Below, in pieces: positions 24,972 to 33,866 of a DNA stretch of 64,000 nucleotides. The translations under genes and the position numbers were made by a program. This DNA comes from Nocardia transvalensis (GTDB lineage Bacteria; Actinomycetota; Actinomycetes; Mycobacteriales; Mycobacteriaceae). Location of the stretch: positions 124,001 to 188,000 of the forward strand of contig NZ_JADLQQ010000014.1 of assembly GCF_015477765.1 (NCBI RefSeq), in the 5' to 3' direction. The notes beneath the pieces were generated by a model. The model was given only the letters and a program-made list of their open reading frames with translations. It did not search any database and was not told where the DNA came from. Numbering within the stretch: the stretch's first letter is position 1; every line of letters begins with the position of its first letter.

Positions 24972-25014
24972 AAGACGTATCTGGGATCCCACCCACACCC
25001 ACGGAGAACATCGC

Positions 25015-26811
25015 ATGTCACCCGCTGACGCCTTCGTATCCGCCACGCGCACGATCACCGCACCGTCCAAGCCGGCCCCGGCCGATCAGCCCGCGTGGAA
25101 CAAGCAGAAGAACTCGTCGATGCCGACCTTCCGGTATCGGCCGTTCGCCGAGGAAGTCGAGCCGATCACGCTGCCCGATCGCACCTGGCCGAACAAGGTC
25201 GTGGACCGGGCCCCGGCGTGGTGCGCGGTCGACCTGCGCGACGGCAACCAGGCCCTGATAGACCCGATGAGCCCGGCCCGCAAGCGCCGCATGTTCGACC
25301 TGCTGGTGCGGATGGGCTACAAGGAGATCGAGGTCGGCTTCCCCTCGGCCAGCCAGACCGATTTCGACTTCGTCCGCGAGATCATCGAGGACGGCGCCAT
25401 CCCGGACGACGTCACCATCCAGGTGCTGACCCAGTGCCGTCCGGAGCTGATCGAACGCACCTTCGAGGCGTGCCGGGGCGCGCAGCACGTGATCGTGCAC
25501 TTCTACAACTCGACCTCGATCCTGCAGCGTCGCGTGGTGTTCCGCGCCGACCGCGAGGCCGTGAAGAAGATCGCCACCGATGCCGCTCGGCTGTGCCTGG
25601 AGACCGAGAGGAAGTATCCGGACACCGACTGGCGCTACGAGTACAGCCCGGAGTCCTACACCGGCACCGAGCTGGAGTACGCCCGCGAGGTGTGCGATGC
25701 GGTCTCGGAGATCATCGCGCCGACCCCCGACAAGCCGATGATCATCAACCTGCCCGCGACCGTCGAGATGGCGACACCGAACGTCTACGCCGACTCGATC
25801 GAGTGGATGAGCCGCAACCTGGCGCGCCGCGATTCCATCGTGCTGTCGCTGCACCCGCACAACGACCGCGGTACCGCCGTGGCCGCCGCCGAGCTGGGGT
25901 ATCAGGCCGGTGCGGATCGCATCGAGGGCTGTCTGTTCGGCAACGGTGAGCGCACCGGCAATGTCTGCCTGGTCACCCTGGGGATGAACCTGTTCTCCCG
26001 GGGTGTGGATCCGCAGATCGACTTCTCCGATATCGACGAGATCCGCCGGACCGTCGAATACTGCAACCAGCTGCCCGTGCACGAGCGCCACCCGTACGGC
26101 GGTGACCTGGTCTACACCGCGTTCTCCGGCAGCCACCAGGACGCGATCAACAAGGGCCTGGACGCCATGAAGGCCGCCGCGGATTCCGCCGACTCCGATG
26201 TCGACGACATCACCTGGGAGGTTCCCTACCTGCCGATCGACCCGAAGGATGTGGGCCGCACCTACGAGGCCGTCATCCGGGTCAACTCGCAGTCCGGTAA
26301 GGGCGGCGTCGCCTACATCATGAAGACCGATCACGGTCTGGTGCTGCCGCGGCGGCTGCAGATCGAGTTCTCGCAGGCGATCCAGAAGATCACCGACGGG
26401 GAGGGCGGCGAGGTCACCCCGAAGGAGATGTGGGACGTCTTCGCCGACGAATACCTGAACCCGATCCTGCCGCTCGAGCGGATTCGGCAGAAGGTCACCG
26501 CGTCGGAGACCGACGGCGGCACCGACCACATCGATGCCGTGGTGAAGGTGAGCGGTGTCGAGCAGGAGATCTCCGGCGAGGGCAACGGCCCGCTCGCGGC
26601 GTTCGTGGATGCGCTGGGCACCATCGGCTACGAGGTGCGGGTGCTGGACTACTCCGAGCACGCCATGTCCTCCGGCGACGACGCCCAGGCCGCGGCCTAC
26701 GTCGAATGCGCCATCGGCGACAAGGTGACCTGGGGCGTCGGCATCGCCACCTCCATCACCACCGCATCGCTGCGCGCCGTCGTATCGGCGGTGAACCGGG
26801 CGCTGCGGTAG
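25015..26811 (+). CDS. leuA: 2-isopropylmalate synthase
   Basis: 598 residues. A TIM-barrel HMGL-like catalytic domain (VDLRDGNQALIDPMS with the metal-binding Asp; HPHNDRGTAVAAAELG with the metal His residues) and a C-terminal LeuA dimer/regulatory domain that binds leucine. It condenses 2-oxoisovalerate with acetyl-CoA, the first step of leucine synthesis. The long N-terminus is normal for actinobacterial LeuA. ATG at 25015 after CGGAGAAC. Preceded by a leader peptide. Confidence 0.97.
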   Translation: MSPADAFVSATRTITAPSKPAPADQPAWNKQKNSSMPTFRYRPFAEEVEPITLPDRTWPNKVVDRAPAWCAVDLRDGNQALIDPMSPARKRRMFDLLVRMGYKEIEVGFPSASQTDFDFVREIIEDGAIPDDVTIQVLTQCRPELIERTFEACRGAQHVIVHFYNSTSILQRRVVFRADREAVKKIATDAARLCLETERKYPDTDWRYEYSPESYTGTELEYAREVCDAVSEIIAPTPDKPMIINLPATVEMATPNVYADSIEWMSRNLARRDSIVLSLHPHNDRGTAVAAAELGYQAGADRIEGCLFGNGERTGNVCLVTLGMNLFSRGVDPQIDFSDIDEIRRTVEYCNQLPVHERHPYGGDLVYTAFSGSHQDAINKGLDAMKAAADSADSDVDDITWEVPYLPIDPKDVGRTYEAVIRVNSQSGKGGVAYIMKTDHGLVLPRRLQIEFSQAIQKITDGEGGEVTPKEMWDVFADEYLNPILPLERIRQKVTASETDGGTDHIDAVVKVSGVEQEISGEGNGPLAAFVDALGTIGYEVRVLDYSEHAMSSGDDAQAAAYVECAIGDKVTWGVGIATSITTASLRAVVSAVNRALR

Positions 26812-26812
26812 G

Positions 26813-26899
26813 CCGGCGAAAAGCCCGTCTCCTGCCGTCGGTGCACACGTCTCCCGCCCTCGGCGCACATGTCTCCCGCCGTCGGTGCACACGTCTCCC
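26813..26899. repeat. 22-bp tandem repeats after leuA
   Basis: After GCCGGCGAAAAGCCCG just past the leuA stop come three 22-bp units starting GTCTCC(C/T)GCC (26827, 26849, 26871) and a partial fourth. The layout matches the 3' repeats of gatD, the GMC oxidase and asd. Confidence 0.8.
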
Positions 26900-26940
26900 G
26901 TTGTCATCCCCGCATGCTCTTCGCGGGGATGACAACGGGA
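26896..26940. terminator. 18-bp perfect hairpin after leuA
   Basis: TCCCGTTGTCATCCCCGC (26896-26913), a 9-nt loop and its exact complement (26923-26940). A strong terminator-like structure without a U-tract, ending the leuA message. Confidence 0.7.
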
Positions 26941-27089
26941 ACCCTCCTGTGGATCACATGTGGATAAGTCTGTGCGATAAGGGGTATAGACCTGGTCTGC
27001 GAGGACACGAGCATTCGGACAGCGTGCTAGCTTTGGAGCTGCACTAGCGCCGAGCTCTCTGCTCGCTGACCCGAGCAGATGGGGGAAAC

Positions 27090-28991
27090 GTGACGACTGA
27101 CGACAACTCGACCTCACCACCGTGGTTGCAGAATCACGCGGTGGACCTGGCCGCCGAGAAGGACGACTCGACCTCGAAGCCGGCGCACGACGACCAAGCG
27201 GAGGATTCGGCGACTGGCGGCGACGCCGAGCGCGACACCCTCGACGACGATGAGCAGGGTGCGTCGGGAATCTTCCCGCCGGTACCCGATTCGATCGAAC
27301 AGACGACCTTCCAGCCCGGCCCGTTCGCGCCTCCGCCGGGCTTCGCACCCCCGGGACCGCCTCCCACCTCCGGTCCGTTCGCAGGTTCCGGGCCCTTCGC
27401 GCCGCAGCCCGGTGGTTTCCCGGCGCCGGATCAGCCCGGTCCCTGGGGTGGTCCGCCGCCCGGTGGTCCGGGTGACCCGAATTCCTTCGGACCAGGCGGC
27501 CCTGGCGATCCGAACTCCTTCGGATCCGGTGGTCCCGGCGATCCGAACTCCTTCGCCCCTGGCGGTCCTGGGGAGCCGAATTCCTTCGGGCCGCGAGGCT
27601 CCGGTGATCCCAATTCCTTCGGGCCCGGTGGCTCGGGTGATCCGAATGCCTTCGGGGCGGGAGGTCCCGGGGAACAGAATTCCTTCGGACCCGGTTTCGG
27701 CGAGGTGCGCCAGGAGACTCCCTACGGGGAGATCCGCCAAGAGATCGGCCCCGACGGCATGGTGCGCCGCGTCTTCCCCGAAGACGGTGGGCAGCCCGCC
27801 CCGCAACCGGAACAGCCGGGGGAGCAGTACAGCTGGGCCCCGCCGCCGCTGCCGCCCACACCCCAGCCACAGCAGCAGATGTATTCGCCGCCGCCGATGC
27901 AGCAGCCGGGCCCGCCCGGCTGGGGCGGGCCGAATCCGCAGCCGCCGCAGCCGCATTCGTCGTTCCAGCCGCAGCATGCGATGCAGCCGGGACAGCCGCA
28001 TTCGGTCAGCGATCTGAATCTGCTCAAGCGTGCCCGCAAGGCCCCGCGCAGCGGATGGCGCCGTGCCGTGCACAAGGTGACCGGCGGTGCGATCAACCCG
28101 GGTGAGTCGCCCGCGGATGTGGTCCATCGCGAACTCGTCGAGCGCGTGAATCAGCCCGTGCGCGGCGACTACCGCATCGCGATCCTCTCGCTCAAGGGCG
28201 GCGTCGGAAAGACCACGACCACGGTCGGTCTGGGCTCCACCTTCTCCTCGCTGCGCGGCGACCGCGTCATCGCCATAGACGCCAACCCCGACCTCGGAAC
28301 GCTCGCGCACCGGGTGCCGCGGCAGACCCGCTCCACGGTGCGGAACCTGTTGGAAGATCAGCACATCAGCCGCTACTCGGACGTGCGGGCCCATACCTCG
28401 CAGGCCCCGAGCCGGTTGGAAGTGCTCGCCAGCGAACAGGATCCGGCGGTCTCGGAGGCGTTCAGCGAGGACGACTACCGCCGCGCCATCGCCATCCTGC
28501 AGCAGTTCTACAACATCATCCTCACCGACTGCGGTACGGGACTGATGCATTCGGCGATGAAGGGCGTGCTGGACATGGCCAGCTCGCTCATCCTGGTGAC
28601 GTCCCCGGCCATCGACGGCGCCCGCAGCGCCTCGGCCACCCTGGACTGGCTGGAACACCACGGCTACGGCAAGCTCGTCGAGCGAACCGTGGTGGTGGTC
28701 AACGCCTCCCGCCGCGGCGCCTCCACGGTCGACCTGGACCAGCTGCGCAAGCTGTTCCTCGACCGCACCCGCGCCGTCCAGGTCGTGCCGTTCGACGACC
28801 ACCTCGCCGAGGGCGCCGAAATCGACCTGGAACTGGTGGGCAAGCCCACCCGCCGGGCCCTCCTGGAGCTGGCCGCCATGGTCGCCGACGACTTCGGCTA
28901 CCACGTCCCCCAACCTCCCTTCCCCAGCCCGCAAACCCACTACCCGGGCCACCAGGGCCCCTACCCGGGCAACCCGTACTCGGCCCACTAG
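27090..28991 (+). CDS. EspI-like MinD/ParA ATPase with Pro/Gly repeat N-terminus
   Basis: 633 residues. Residues about 1-330 are disordered and Pro/Gly/Gln-rich, including about seven copies of a 12-residue unit GGPGDPNSFGPG (about 128-200). The C-terminal third is a deviant Walker P-loop ATPase: LSLKGGVGKTTTT near residue 369, IAIDANPDLG, and LTDCGTGLMH. The layout resembles EspI of ESX-1 loci and other MinD-like proteins of Mycobacteriales. No ESX genes are visible nearby. It may position or regulate a membrane complex, inferred from the family. Confidence 0.75.
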   Translation: MTTDDNSTSPPWLQNHAVDLAAEKDDSTSKPAHDDQAEDSATGGDAERDTLDDDEQGASGIFPPVPDSIEQTTFQPGPFAPPPGFAPPGPPPTSGPFAGSGPFAPQPGGFPAPDQPGPWGGPPPGGPGDPNSFGPGGPGDPNSFGSGGPGDPNSFAPGGPGEPNSFGPRGSGDPNSFGPGGSGDPNAFGAGGPGEQNSFGPGFGEVRQETPYGEIRQEIGPDGMVRRVFPEDGGQPAPQPEQPGEQYSWAPPPLPPTPQPQQQMYSPPPMQQPGPPGWGGPNPQPPQPHSSFQPQHAMQPGQPHSVSDLNLLKRARKAPRSGWRRAVHKVTGGAINPGESPADVVHRELVERVNQPVRGDYRIAILSLKGGVGKTTTTVGLGSTFSSLRGDRVIAIDANPDLGTLAHRVPRQTRSTVRNLLEDQHISRYSDVRAHTSQAPSRLEVLASEQDPAVSEAFSEDDYRRAIAILQQFYNIILTDCGTGLMHSAMKGVLDMASSLILVTSPAIDGARSASATLDWLEHHGYGKLVERTVVVVNASRRGASTVDLDQLRKLFLDRTRAVQVVPFDDHLAEGAEIDLELVGKPTRRALLELAAMVADDFGYHVPQPPFPSPQTHYPGHQGPYPGNPYSAH

Positions 28992-29116
28992 GCCGTGTTT
29001 CGAAGTAGTGGGTGGTAAGCACCGCCGCGCGTGAGGTCTCCGGTAGAAGGTTCAGCAACCGAACATCGCCTGAATACCGGAGACCTCATGGCCGCAACGG
29101 CAACTCTGGTACATCG
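28992..29116. repeat. 13-bp inverted repeat, possible IS end or terminator
   Basis: GAGGTCTCCGGTA (29033-29045) and TACCGGAGACCTC (29075-29087) are perfect complements 29 nt apart, with an inner GGTT-CAGC-AACC-like stem. The preceding GGCCGTGTTTCGAAGTAGTG reminds me of insertion-sequence ends, but no transposase is present. Confidence 0.4.
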
Positions 29117-29372
29117 TTGACTCTCCGGACATTTCGACGGTAGATGCGCCGAAAGAGTTGATATTCAGCCGCTTCTCGAGGCCGGTCGGTGGCTGGTCCA
29201 AGTCGACGGAGACTGCCTGGTCGAACACACCGGCAAACCGTATCGCAACCACTATGTAGTCCTGATCCGCATGCGGGACGGCAAGATCGCCGATTACGTC
29301 AGCTATCACAATCCGCTGATCATGATGGAAGCTTTCGGCCTACCGATTCGGCAATCGGAGCGCACGGAGTAA
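29117..29372 (+). pseudogene. SnoaL-like (NTF2-fold) gene remnant
   Basis: The open segment reads DCLVEHTGKPYRNHYVVLIR, then MRDGKIADYVSYHNPLIMME, the C-terminal half of a SnoaL/limonene-epoxide-hydrolase-like protein, and ends at a TAA (29370-29372). An in-frame TGA lies just upstream and no N-terminal half can be found, so the gene is truncated. The 110 bases that follow, up to the LysR gene, hold nothing I recognise. Confidence 0.6.
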
Positions 29373-29482
29373 TCGATCGCCGCCCCGCAAGTCAGGCTGG
29401 ACGAGTTCGGCACCATCACATTCGCCGAGAGCAGCGGTATCGATGACGAAGAGGTCATCGCCTGTGCACCGGGCGAGGATCC

Positions 29483-30400
29483 TCAGCGGCGGCGTGGGCC
29501 GGGGTCGGCGGACGTGACCTTGTGGGCGGCGGATTCGAAGGCCTCGAGGACCGTGGCTATGGCGGGGCGGGAAGGGCCGTGGGGGCGGGTGGCCAGTTCG
29601 AAGAGGCGGGCGGCGCGGACGCCGGCGAGGCGGAGGACGACCAGGTCGGGGTGGCGGACGGAGAAGCGGGGCATGAGGGCCACGCCGTAGCCGGAGGCAA
29701 CCAGTTCCTCGATGGCGTTGAAGTCGTTGAGGCGCTGAGCTATTCGCGGCTGTACGCCGGTGACCGTGGCGATCGAGCGGAGTACGTCGTCGACGGGGAA
29801 GCCGCCGCGCACGCCCAGCCAGGTCTCGTCGGCCAATTCGGCGGGGACGACGGCGCCCCGCTGGGCGAGGCGGTGATCGGGGGCGACCACGACATCGATG
29901 GGCTCACGCATCAAGACCCGGGACGTGACGCGCGGGCCGGACAGCGACGGCGCCCGTTCGTCGCGGTGGGTCAGCACCACGTCGTAGTCGGCGAGCAGCC
30001 GCGGCACCTCGCTGGGTGGTACGTCCTCGTCGCTCGCCACCACGTCCACGCCACTGTGGGCCAACCTCGCCAGCACGTGCGCCAGCAACAAGGCCGCGCC
30101 CGACGGAAACAGCGCCACCCGCACCTGCCCCCGCGCCGAGCCTCGATACAGCGCCATCTCGTTCGCCGCCCGATCCATCGCAGCCAGCACCTCGTCGGCC
30201 CGCACCACCAGCGCCCGCCCCGCATCGGTCAACCGCACCCGCCGCCCATCCGGCTCCAGCAGCGCCACCCCCGCCTCCCGCGCCAACACCTTCAACTGCT
30301 GCGACACCGCCGACGACGTCATCCCCAACGCCTCGGCCACGGCCGCCACCGTCCCCCGATCGGCAAACTCCCGCAACACCCGCAACCGCTCCACCGCCAT
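29483..30400 (-). CDS. LysR-family transcriptional regulator
   Basis: 305 residues. The N-terminal HTH (RVLREFADRGTVAAVAEALGMTSSAVSQQLKVL) is followed by a periplasmic-binding-like effector domain (VRVALFPSGAALLL, then ASGYGVALMPRFSV). MAVERLRVL at 30400 is the family-typical start; further upstream the frame is proline-rich non-coding. Divergent from the EamA transporter, the likely target. Confidence 0.87.
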   Translation of the reverse strand: MAVERLRVLREFADRGTVAAVAEALGMTSSAVSQQLKVLAREAGVALLEPDGRRVRLTDAGRALVVRADEVLAAMDRAANEMALYRGSARGQVRVALFPSGAALLLAHVLARLAHSGVDVVASDEDVPPSEVPRLLADYDVVLTHRDERAPSLSGPRVTSRVLMREPIDVVVAPDHRLAQRGAVVPAELADETWLGVRGGFPVDDVLRSIATVTGVQPRIAQRLNDFNAIEELVASGYGVALMPRFSVRHPDLVVLRLAGVRAARLFELATRPHGPSRPAIATVLEAFESAAHKVTSADPGPRRR

Positions 30401-30627
30401 GAGCCCCGCCCCCGCACCATGACCTTCGCGAGCCTCCCCGCCGAGCCGGTCGCCATCCGCGCGGTAAACGCCTGTCGCCGTGTCGGGTCGCGGTGCAGCC
30501 GCCCTCGCTGTTCGGTTCCTCGAGATTGAGGGGTCGGCGGCTGATGGGCCCGTCCTCGGGCTCGGTGTGGGGTGGGTGGATGGGGTTCCCGGGCGTGGAG
30601 CGGGGGTCATAGTTCAGTTCTACTACA

Positions 30628-30660
30628 TCGTTAGTGTTTATTTATTCGATAGTGCTAACT
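30628..30660. promoter_or_regulatory. AT-rich control region with imperfect GTTAG/CTAAC repeat
   Basis: GTTAGTG, 13 AT-rich bases and TAGTGCTAAC lie just before the transporter start in the LysR/EamA intergenic gap. The outer GTTAG/CTAAC halves are inverted. A candidate LysR site. Confidence 0.4.
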
Positions 30661-30673
30661 AATTGGCGGCTCC

Positions 30674-31630
30674 ATGATTCGCGGGGTGAGTTACCGTGAT
30701 CGTTTGCTCGGGTTGGGCGTTGTCGTGCTGTGGGGGTTGAACTTTCTGGCGTTGCACGTTGGGGTCGAGCACTTTCCGCCGTTGTTCTTCGTGGGGTTGC
30801 GGTTTGCGGTGTTGGCGGTTCCGGTGGTGCTGCTGGTGCCGCGGCCGCAGGTGCCGGTGCGGTGGCTGTTGCTGTACGGGGGTGGGTTCGGGATTGCCCA
30901 GTTCGCATTCCTGTTCACGGCGATGCGGGCGGGGATGCCGACCGGACTGTCGTCGCTGGTGCTGCAGAGTTCGGCACCGTTCACGGTGGTGTTGGGTGGG
31001 CTGCTGTTGCGTGAAAGGCTGCGGCGCACACAGCTTCTGGGTTTGGCGGTCGCGGTGCTGGGGATGGTGGTCATCGGGTGGGATCGCGCCCAGCACGCCT
31101 CGGTGCTGCCGGTGCTGTTGACCCTCGCGGCCGGATTGGGTTGGGCCTTCGGCAATATCGGCTCGCGCCTGGCCGCGGCCGGGAGCACCGAGAGTCGGGT
31201 GGACCCCCTGCACCTGACCCTGTGGATGGCGGTCGTGCCGCCGCTGCCGATGTTCGTGCTGTCCGCGCTGGTCGAAGGGCCGGGCACCGGGCCGCGGGCC
31301 CTGTTGGAATCGTTCACCATCGACGGATGGCCCGCCCTGGCCGCGCTCGGCTACACCGCAATCCTCGCGACCGTCGTCGGGGCGGGACTGTGGACATATC
31401 TGATGGGACGCTACCCGGCCGGTGCGGTGGCTCCGCTGACGCTGCTGGTGCCGGTGGTGGGCATCGGCGCCGCCTGGGCCTTCCTCGGCGAGCGGCCGAC
31501 GATGCTGTCGCTGGCGGGCGCGGTCGTCGTGATCGCCGGTGCGTTCGCGGCCACGTCCGCGCGGCGGACCGGCTCCGTGTCCGAGGAGAAGACCGCAGCG
31601 GCGCAGCCGGAACTCGCTGTCGGCAAGTAG
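30674..31630 (+). CDS. EamA-family (DMT) transporter
   Basis: 318 residues, ten predicted membrane helices in two EamA repeats (VVLWGLNFLALHVGVEHFPP; LGWAFGNIGSRLAA). The family exports amino acids or other metabolites. The ATG at 30674 has no clear SD; a GTG at 30686 is an alternative start. Divergent from a LysR regulator gene. Confidence 0.85.
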   Translation: MIRGVSYRDRLLGLGVVVLWGLNFLALHVGVEHFPPLFFVGLRFAVLAVPVVLLVPRPQVPVRWLLLYGGGFGIAQFAFLFTAMRAGMPTGLSSLVLQSSAPFTVVLGGLLLRERLRRTQLLGLAVAVLGMVVIGWDRAQHASVLPVLLTLAAGLGWAFGNIGSRLAAAGSTESRVDPLHLTLWMAVVPPLPMFVLSALVEGPGTGPRALLESFTIDGWPALAALGYTAILATVVGAGLWTYLMGRYPAGAVAPLTLLVPVVGIGAAWAFLGERPTMLSLAGAVVVIAGAFAATSARRTGSVSEEKTAAAQPELAVGK

Positions 31631-31725
31631 CCCGAATTATCGCCTCCGGCCGGGAATTTCGGGCCCCGGGAACCCGAAGTGGGATCCACCGCTTACAGTA
31701 AGCCGCGGCGTGGAGGTCCCGAAAG

Positions 31726-33486
31726 ATGGCAGAACAGCAAACGGCCGTTTCCCGGAGAACCGTGCTCCGTGGGGTGGCGGTCGCGGGTGTAATGACCGCG
31801 GGCGCACTGACATTGCGCCCGGTGCGGGCGGCGGCCGATCCGGGCCGCCGTGTCGCGGTGTTCGGTGGCGGGGTGGCGGGCCTGACCGCCGCCCATGAAC
31901 TGGCCGAACGCGGTTTCGACGTGACGGTCTACGAGCGGCGGGCGCTGGGCGGTAAGGCGCGCAGCATTCCCGTCCCCGGTTCGGGCCGCGACGGCCGACC
32001 GGACCTGCCCGGCGAGCACGGTTTCCGCTTCTTTCCCGGTTTCTACAAACACATTCCGGACACCATGCGGCGAATCCCTTTTCCGGGCAATGCCAATGGC
32101 GTCTGGGACAACCTCGTTCCGGCCGCCGAGGCGCGGTTCTCCCGCAGCGGCAGCGAGGACGTCGTATTGCCCATGGGCCGGGCCGGTGCGACCTGGTCGA
32201 GCGCCGATGATTTCCGCCAGACCGTCGGTTCGATGATCGCGACGTCGACCAGGATGCCGATGACCGAGGCCCTGTACTTCGCGAACCGGCTGCTGGTGTT
32301 CAACACCAGCTGCGACGCCCGCCGCCTCGGGCAGTGGGAGAACATGTCCTGGCGCGATTTCGTCGGCGCCCGCGGCCGTTCCGCGGAGTTCCGCGCGCTG
32401 ATGTCGCGCACCCTGACCACCCTGCTGGTCGCCGCCAAGGACGACCACGCCAGCACCCGCACCATCGGCAACATGGGTGAGCAGTTCCTCGGCAACCCGC
32501 TCGAGACGGGTAACGACGGACCGCTGGATCGGCTGCTGAACGGACCCACCAACGAGGCCTGGATCGATCCGTGGGTGAACCGCCTGCGACAGTTGGGCGT
32601 TCGATTCGACAGTGCCGAACTGCGCGGTTTGCAGGTGCGGGACCGCCGAATTGCGGCCGGACACCTGGTGGACGGCAGCGGCGCCGCACGGTCGGTCGAG
32701 GCCGACTATTTCGTGCTGGCCGTTCCCATGGAGGTCGCACGGAGTCTGTGGACACCGGAAATCCTTGCCGTCCAACCGGAATTGGCGGCGATGGACCAGC
32801 TGGTGACCAATTGGATGACCGGCATCCAGTTCTACCTGCGCCGCCCGGCCGCCATTGCGCGCGGCCACACCGCCTATGTGGATTCGCCGTGGTCGCTCAC
32901 CTCCATTGCGCAGAACCAATTCTGGTCTCGCGCAAAGCTTTCCGCGTACGGTGACGGCACCGTGCAGGACTGCCTGTCGGTCGACATCTCCGATTGGAAC
33001 GTCCCCGGCATCCTGTTCGGTAAACCGGCCAAGGAATGCACCCACGACGAGATCGCCCGGGAGGTGTGGGCGCAGTTGCGGGCCCATCTCGACGGGCAGG
33101 CCGCGCTGCGCGAGGCGGATCTGCATTCCTGGTTCCTGGACTCCGGCATCGGCTGGGACGCCGCCCGGCGGCGCAATACCAATGCCGATCCGCTGCTGAT
33201 CAACACCGCCGGTTCCTGGGCGGCCCGCCCGCAGGCGCACGGCGCGCTGGAAAATCTCTTCCTGGCCGGCGATTACGTGCGCACCAACGTGGATCTGGCC
33301 ACCATGGAGGGCGCCAGCGAATCGGCGCGCACGGCGGTGAATGCGGTGCTGGACGTCGCGGGGTCGAATGCCGAACGCTGTCGGCTGTTCCCGCTGTATC
33401 GAGCGCCGCAGCTGGAGCCGCTGCGCCAGCTGGACGCGGCCCGCTACGCCGCCGGACAACCGAACGTCTTCGACGTTCCGGTCTGA
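31726..33486 (+). CDS. Tat-exported FAD-dependent oxidoreductase (amine oxidase / phytoene desaturase superfamily)
   Basis: 586 residues. The N-terminus SRRTVLRGVAVAG is a twin-arginine signal, followed by the dinucleotide motif VAVFGGGVAGLTAAHELAERG and YERRALGGKA, and a C-terminal LFLAGDYVRTNVDLATMEGA that closes the FAD site. It resembles hydroxysqualene dehydroxylase/HpnE-like and phytoene-desaturase-like proteins; no squalene or carotenoid genes lie nearby, so the substrate is open. Confidence 0.78.
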   Translation: MAEQQTAVSRRTVLRGVAVAGVMTAGALTLRPVRAAADPGRRVAVFGGGVAGLTAAHELAERGFDVTVYERRALGGKARSIPVPGSGRDGRPDLPGEHGFRFFPGFYKHIPDTMRRIPFPGNANGVWDNLVPAAEARFSRSGSEDVVLPMGRAGATWSSADDFRQTVGSMIATSTRMPMTEALYFANRLLVFNTSCDARRLGQWENMSWRDFVGARGRSAEFRALMSRTLTTLLVAAKDDHASTRTIGNMGEQFLGNPLETGNDGPLDRLLNGPTNEAWIDPWVNRLRQLGVRFDSAELRGLQVRDRRIAAGHLVDGSGAARSVEADYFVLAVPMEVARSLWTPEILAVQPELAAMDQLVTNWMTGIQFYLRRPAAIARGHTAYVDSPWSLTSIAQNQFWSRAKLSAYGDGTVQDCLSVDISDWNVPGILFGKPAKECTHDEIAREVWAQLRAHLDGQAALREADLHSWFLDSGIGWDAARRRNTNADPLLINTAGSWAARPQAHGALENLFLAGDYVRTNVDLATMEGASESARTAVNAVLDVAGSNAERCRLFPLYRAPQLEPLRQLDAARYAAGQPNVFDVPV

Positions 33487-33499
33487 GGAAGTAAGACGT

Positions 33500-33805
33500 T
33501 TGGCCTGCCACCAGCGACGCCGACGGCAATTGCGATGCCTCGCCGAAGGGCGATCCCGCCGGTTTCGTGAAGGTGCTCGACGATACGACCATCGCCATCC
33601 CGGAGCGCCCGGGCAACAGGCGTGCCGACGGCTATGCGCCAAGGCGTTCCTGCGCAGCGATCTCTGGCGGCCGGAACGCTGGCCCGAGGACCGCCTGCCC
33701 AGCACTGCCTGCCTGGTCAAAGAGGTGCAGACCAAGGTCACCGAGTCGGTGGAGCAGCTGGAGGCCTACTGCGCTCCGGAGAATTATCAGAAGATGCTCT
33801 ATTGA
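33500..33805 (+). pseudogene. Pyridoxamine 5'-phosphate oxidase-like gene remnant
   Basis: Two pieces in different frames of one family: DASPKGDPAGFVKVLDD then TIAIPERPGNRRADG (to about 33,640), and CAKAFLRSDLWRPERWPEDR then EQLEAYCAPENYQKMLY ending at a TGA (33,803-33,805). The N-terminus and the middle (perhaps 60 residues) are missing, so an internal deletion and 5' truncation have occurred. Confidence 0.7.
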
Positions 33806-33866
33806 TGTGGTGTGCGCCGCACGAGCGGGGGGAGTGGGCGATCGGGCGACCACATAAACTCGCGTC

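Noticed and set aside
26827..26899. Short tandem repeats as a CRISPR array
   Set aside because: Units are contiguous without unique spacers, only three copies, and no cas genes are near.
27020..27045. GTGCTAGC before the EspI-like gene as another copy of the CTAGCAC element
   Set aside because: No stem flanks it and the SD block is absent.
27470..27690. 36-bp DNA repeats as a CRISPR or mobile element
   Set aside because: They keep one reading frame and encode the GGPGDPNSFGPG units of a long protein.
25018..27870. A 950-codon open frame on the minus strand opposite leuA and the EspI-like gene
   Set aside because: It is antisense to two well-supported genes, arginine/histidine-rich and low complexity; high GC makes such frames common.
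31693..33741. A 682-codon minus-strand frame
   Set aside because: Lies opposite the Tat-exported FAD enzyme, whose motifs and start are convincing; the antisense product has no recognisable domain.
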